The translations under genes and the position numbers were made by a program. A DNA stretch of 64,000 nucleotides, taken from the NCBI GenBank assembly GCA_001767855.1, contig MEMF01000002.1:266001-330000 (forward strand). The letters are read 5' to 3'. This stretch comes from Alphaproteobacteria bacterium RIFCSPHIGHO2_01_FULL_41_14 (GTDB lineage: Bacteria > Pseudomonadota > Alphaproteobacteria > UBA7879 > UBA5542). Shown here one piece after another: positions 60,752-64,000 of the stretch. The notes beneath the pieces were generated by a model that made no database searches, had not been told where the DNA came from, and saw nothing but the letters and a program-made list of their open reading frames with translations. The first letter of the stretch is position 1, and each line of letters opens with the position of its first letter.

Positions 60752-61547
60752 TTTTCTAGCTTCATTTTTCCTCTGGTTTGGGCAGGTGGCCCCGATCGTT
60801 TTGATTGTGGGCATTGGCTATTGGGGTTATCGGCGCGACCTTTTTTCGCATGTTTTATTTCTTATATTACTTTCCATGATTGTAAATACGGCGTTGAAGT
60901 GCTTGTTCCAGGTTCCTTTAAAACCTCACTTAAATCAACACGAATGGTATGCTTTCCCGAGTGGACATATGCAGTTAGCCACAGTTCTTTACGGGCGGCT
61001 CTGGTGGGTGTTTCGAAAAACCAAGTGGGCACAACTGCTTCTGATTCTTTTAGGGGGCATAGGATGGGCCATGATATGGAGAAATTATCATGATTTTATC
61101 GATGTGTTTGCGGGAGTCATAGCAGGGGTTGGATTACTGTTAGCGTATGCTGTATTTACCAAATGGCCGTTGGTTCGCAAACATCCCGAAGGAATAGGAT
61201 TTTTTCTCTTACCCCTGACAGCTCCATTAATTTTTCTAATGCCTTCTATTCCTCAGCATATGGCCCATGTATGGCAAGCACAAGGAGGAGTGTTAGGGGT
61301 TAGTCTTGGAATGATTTTCCTGAAATTAAAGAAGATTACGGAGTTCCCCTTAAGTAAGGGGCTCGCTGGTATTAAAGCCTTTTTAGGATTGAGTGTTTTG
61401 GTCTTGATGTGGAGCATAACCCCATTTTTGTTTGGAGGGTTAGGGTATCCCTTGTTCCTGCTCCTCAGCTTTTTTCTTCTAGGTTTGTGGCTCAGTGCGG
61501 GGCCAGATTTGATTGTGCACTTAATGTACAGAAGAAAAAGACAATGA
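60744..61547 (+). CDS. PAP2-superfamily phosphatase
   Basis: A 267-residue membrane protein with about seven hydrophobic segments. PAP2 motifs are YAFPSGHMQ (PSGH) and RNYHDFIDV (SRxxxxxHxxxD type, here WRNYHDFID). The first motif is degenerate (LKPHLNQHEW). Members dephosphorylate phosphatidic acid, lipid A or undecaprenyl pyrophosphate. The start is TTG at 60744, overlapping the subtilase stop (TTGTATGA), with no ribosome site of its own, so coupling is likely. Confidence 0.78.
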   Translation: MYDFLASFFLWFGQVAPIVLIVGIGYWGYRRDLFSHVLFLILLSMIVNTALKCLFQVPLKPHLNQHEWYAFPSGHMQLATVLYGRLWWVFRKTKWAQLLLILLGGIGWAMIWRNYHDFIDVFAGVIAGVGLLLAYAVFTKWPLVRKHPEGIGFFLLPLTAPLIFLMPSIPQHMAHVWQAQGGVLGVSLGMIFLKLKKITEFPLSKGLAGIKAFLGLSVLVLMWSITPFLFGGLGYPLFLLLSFFLLGLWLSAGPDLIVHLMYRRKRQ

Positions 61548-61565
61548 TTTCCTGATCAGGTTTTT

Positions 61566-62306
61566 TTAAAAACGCAGAAATCGTTGGTGGTGGAGTTCGT
61601 TTAACCCTTGGTGCACGCTTCCATGAGAGGCTAGTTTTTGTCTTGTTCTCAGGTGACGATTGGTGGTGTGGTGCGCTATGGATTGAACATTTTCCTTACA
61701 ACGCTCTTCTAAATCTCCCATTACTGTCTTGATACGGTGTAATACGTCAGCAGGAATATGGTGATGATGGAGTGCCTCGACCAAACGGTCTTTTTCAAAA
61801 CGATAAGACCCTTCATTATGACGAACATGATGGGCCAGTGCTTCAAAATATGGGGTGGCGAGAGGGTACTTTCTCCCTTGGGCTTTTAAGAAACTTACAA
61901 GAGTTCTCTTATGTTCTGCTAAATTGCGACTAGATTGAACAAATTCTTTTTCTGGATCGGAAAGATGATCTTGCCCAGCGACTAAGAGGTGCGTGGTTTT
62001 CGCAATCAAAAAATCTTCTGGAAACAAAGGATTATGAGGGTGGAATGCCAGAGGAAGGATGTTTGCAGGCCCTTCTTCTTCAGGGAGAGTAGGGACTAAA
62101 ATCTCATACCCTTCTGAGTCAGATGCTCCAGAAGAAGATCCTCTTCGACTTAATCTCGAATCGTTTCCCTCTCTTAATTCTAAAGTGGGCCCATTAACAA
62201 GGGAAATCCCTCTATTAAAAGGGGCTTCTCCAATGAAATCATCTGGGGCACTGAACCCTACAGAGATGATGGCAGATAGTATAAAAAAATATTTAATAGT
62301 ATTCAT
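61566..62306 (-). CDS. Secreted His-rich protein of unknown function
   Basis: The family is not recognised. Start at 62306 (MNTIKYFFILSAIISVGFSA) gives a signal peptide and 246 residues. An earlier in-frame ATG at 62360 would add a hydrophobic extension. After a disordered Ser/Gly/acid region (SRRGSSSGASDSEG) comes a helical C-terminal half unusually rich in His (HVRH, HHHHIP, HHTTNRH, HHQRF). The His clusters might bind metal ions. It converges with the PAP2 gene. Confidence 0.6.
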   Translation of the reverse strand: MNTIKYFFILSAIISVGFSAPDDFIGEAPFNRGISLVNGPTLELREGNDSRLSRRGSSSGASDSEGYEILVPTLPEEEGPANILPLAFHPHNPLFPEDFLIAKTTHLLVAGQDHLSDPEKEFVQSSRNLAEHKRTLVSFLKAQGRKYPLATPYFEALAHHVRHNEGSYRFEKDRLVEALHHHHIPADVLHRIKTVMGDLEERCKENVQSIAHHTTNRHLRTRQKLASHGSVHQGLNELHHQRFLRF

Positions 62307-62525
62307 TATAAAAAATCCAAATATAAAAAATAAATAAGTAGTGAAATATAGTAAAAACAAAGTAATTATGTAATATCAAAAAGAATCCAATAGGTATGCA
62401 TCTATTGCATAGATAGACGGGGGATGGTCTTTGTAGAAGGCTCAGGCTTCCTTAATCAATTAAGAAAAATAAAAATAACTTAAAAGAGCTTTTACAAAGC
62501 TCTCCGTCCCGCTCCCTCCTTTGTC

Positions 62526-62605
62526 ATTCCCGCGGAGGCGGGAATCTACTCCCTTAAACCCATAGGCTGCAGCCTCTTTTCCTGGATCCCCGTTTTCACG
62601 GGGAT
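62526..62605. repeat. Dispersed palindromic repeat, best-preserved copy
   Basis: Two palindromes: ATTCCCGCGGAGGCGGGAAT (62526-62545, perfect ATTCCC-N8-GGGAAT type) and GGATCCCCG-TTTTCA-CGGGGATGA (about 62584-62607). Decayed copies occur at 28718-28743 and 38840-38920, always in gaps between genes. Confidence 0.8.
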
Positions 62606-62657
62606 GACGGGAGAAGAGCGAGGAAGACAGGGAAGAAATTCATAGAGATAGAAATCC

Positions 62658-62674
62658 ATTGAATTTTCTACTTG
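62658..62674 (+). promoter_or_regulatory. Shared promoter-type box
   Basis: ATTGAATTTTCTACTTG matches the -35 region of the promoter at 7845-7873 (minus strand) at 16 of 17 positions. It lies 64 bases before the gene at 62738. A clear -10 box at the usual distance is not seen here, so an activator or sigma-factor role is open. Confidence 0.45.
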
Positions 62675-62737
62675 ATTTGATTTTCATCATCATAGACACA
62701 GTGTAAGAAGTTCAACCCTTAATAAAGGAGATTCTCT

Positions 62738-63301
62738 ATGAAAAAGTTTCTAATAACGGCGTTCGGAAGTTTAATAGCTATTCCTCTTATTGCAGGCACT
62801 TTTGAAATTCCAGAAGAAAGTGTGCACACCTCTTCTCGATTAGAAAACCGTCCACAGATTGTTTTTGAGGAAGGGGAGTTTGTGGCCCATGTAAATGACA
62901 CTACTCATAAAATTGATGCCAGGAATATTTCAGGTCTTCCAAAAGATATACGGGAAGATCAATTAAAAAGCTTCCTAACCCAAGGCGGATATTTTCAACT
63001 GGAAACTTTAGGGGATGATTATTCCTTAAAGGCTCATGTGGAAGGGTTGGGGGGGAATCCACTCTTAAAAGGCATGTTGGCAGTCGGTCTTGGTTTCCTG
63101 CTTACTCAAGAAATAGATGTCTTAATGGTAAAATATCAACTTAGAGTATCCGATCTTTTACAAAATCTTGTAGAGTATTTGTCGAACGCAAAGAGTCCCT
63201 CAGTTACAGATGATATTAGATTGGTAAGGAAATGGCGGAAACAAATACTCTCAGGAGAGGCTCGTGCAGCATTTCTTTCAATGAAAAGCTTGCTGAGATA
63301 A
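62738..63301 (+). CDS. Secreted protein of unknown function
   Basis: The family is not recognised. AAAGGAG precedes the ATG. The 187-residue protein has a signal peptide (MKKFLITAFGSLIAIPLIAG) and, near residues 105-122, a Gly-rich hydrophobic segment (LLKGMLAVGLGFLLTQE) that could insert into a membrane. The rest is polar. The sequence ends in a basic helix (VRKWRKQILSGEARAAFL). The promoter-type box upstream is shared with the coiled-coil secreted gene at 6981-7787. Confidence 0.65.
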   Translation: MKKFLITAFGSLIAIPLIAGTFEIPEESVHTSSRLENRPQIVFEEGEFVAHVNDTTHKIDARNISGLPKDIREDQLKSFLTQGGYFQLETLGDDYSLKAHVEGLGGNPLLKGMLAVGLGFLLTQEIDVLMVKYQLRVSDLLQNLVEYLSNAKSPSVTDDIRLVRKWRKQILSGEARAAFLSMKSLLR

Positions 63302-63466
63302 GATCACGAAAGTTTTCTGTATTTCCAAAACTGATCTTGCTGCGAAGTAGAGGTCCTAAAAAGAAGGAACACTCTGAATATCCTACATTTTTCCATGGAA
63401 TATTCTCACAAGGCCGTTGTTTTTAACAAAAAGATATGGTACCTTTAAAAAAACTGAGTTTTTTCT

Positions 63467-64000
63467 ATGGTAAAAATTTCTACTTTAAGAGTCATCAAAG
63501 AATCTACTTATTTTTCCTTCAAAAACTTAAAAGTTTTAGGAAAACTTCTTTTGATCCCCGTCCTTCTTCAAATTGGTCTAGTTTTTTTGTTAGAACCCTT
63601 TGAAAAAGCTAATCATCATTTTTTATCTTTCTATAAGGTTTCAACCTTTATAATTGATTCCTTAATTCTCAGTCTTTGGGTTCCAAAATGGATCCAATAT
63701 TATTTTAATCCGAAGGAAAAAGTAAGTTTCTTCAAATTCCAGAGGCTTCAATGGAAATTCTTTTTATATTCTTGCATTTTTGTAGCCATTTTCTTTGTGT
63801 CCGTTTTGCCCTTGTCTCTTCTAGAATATAGTCAATTCCTCCATAGAGAAAAGTTTTTTAGGATAGTCCCTGTAATAGTCTTCTGGGGGGTAAATATTAT
63901 ACTTTTAGCAAGATTTTCTTTTGTTGAACCTGCCATATCTCTGTCACACCCAACAGGACTTAAACAATCTTGGAAGGAAACGTCCAGTCAAGTAGGGAAT
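63467..64000 (+). CDS. Multi-pass membrane protein, N-terminal part, cut by window end
   Basis: The frame is open from ATG 63467 to the window end (178 codons). It predicts at least three to four hydrophobic segments (about residues 28-42 LLLIPVLLQIGLVFLL, 63-76, 100-120 FFLYSCIFVAIFFVSVL, 137-150). The family is not recognised. The ribosome site is weak (no clear SD in the ten bases before the ATG). The AT-rich codon use resembles that of the other accessory genes here. Confidence 0.5.
   Translation, partial: MVKISTLRVIKESTYFSFKNLKVLGKLLLIPVLLQIGLVFLLEPFEKANHHFLSFYKVSTFIIDSLILSLWVPKWIQYYFNPKEKVSFFKFQRLQWKFFLYSCIFVAIFFVSVLPLSLLEYSQFLHREKFFRIVPVIVFWGVNIILLARFSFVEPAISLSHPTGLKQSWKETSSQVGN

Larger units (their letters stand above)
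62307..62737. other. 431-base gap with palindromic repeat and hairpin
   Basis: No gene is seen. A stem AGAGCTTT-TAC-AAAGCTCT lies at 62485-62503 and, read on the minus strand, is followed by TTTT. The palindromic repeat occupies 62526-62605. A promoter-like box shared with two other loci is at 62658-62674, and AAAGGAG stands before the next start. Confidence 0.6.

Noticed and set aside
1..64000. CRISPR array or complete restriction/defence operon
   Set aside because: No regularly spaced direct repeats and no cas, nuclease or methylase genes were found. The Fic-type proteins are the only toxin-like genes.

Overview
The window looks like the chromosome of a host-associated alphaproteobacterium, most likely of the Holosporales/Rickettsiales-like kind. 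This is inferred from gene content, not from a marker gene. The supporting signs are a very large NAD-type glutamate dehydrogenase, a three-gene proton-translocating transhydrogenase (pntAA, pntAB, pntB), two glutamyl-tRNA synthetases, a vitamin B12 scavenging operon under a cobalamin riboswitch, an AmpG-like permease, and an unusually large number of secreted proteins of unknown function lying between conserved housekeeping blocks.

Layout. 1-3.7 kb: the end of tgt, then typA and an AmpG-like transporter. 3.7-12 kb: accessory zone with six secreted or unknown proteins, a Fic protein with an operator-like leader, a patatin phospholipase and a small secreted partner. 12.1-16.7 kb: tRNA-Gly and glutamate dehydrogenase. 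16.7-23.2 kb (minus): a RhuM-Fic protein, then the riboswitch-btuB-btuF-btuC-btuD-miaA operon. 23.3-28.6 kb: nusA-infB-plsY-cupin. 28.8-34.4 kb (minus): compact operon of an EVE protein, a WecA/MraY-like transferase, gltX, cysS, a PuuD-like hydrolase and a RluB-like synthase. 34.5-36.6 kb: AT-rich trypsin-like protease plus a small basic protein, bounded by inverted-repeat ends. 36.7-46.9 kb: DUF167, ASCH, tRNA-Asn, tRNA-Cys, a Pcm-like methyltransferase, rhodanese, porin, LptM-like lipoprotein, ubiA, rsmE, bolA, tkt, gap, smpB, aph. 47-49.2 kb: two secreted unknowns between direct repeats. 49.4-57.2 kb: rlmE, a second patatin/small-protein pair, second gltX, a LysE exporter, pntAA-AB-B. 57.2-64 kb: secreted unknowns interleaved with two extra copies of the pntB 3' end, a divergent subtilase, a PAP2 phosphatase, and a membrane protein cut by the window edge.

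The housekeeping blocks cover translation (typA, nusA, infB, smpB, aminoacyl-tRNA synthetases, RNA modification), central carbon metabolism (tkt, gap), amino-acid catabolism and NADPH supply (gdh, pnt), envelope lipids and ubiquinone (plsY, ubiA), and B12 import.

The most unusual theme is how accessory genes are packaged. At several loci a cassette of secreted-protein genes lies between imperfect copies of a neighbouring gene edge: the pntB 3' end (three copies), a 62-bp copy of the rlmE upstream region, and a 56-bp copy of a promoter region. A patatin-like phospholipase and a small secreted protein occur twice in the same tail-to-tail arrangement, which suggests a two-gene functional module.
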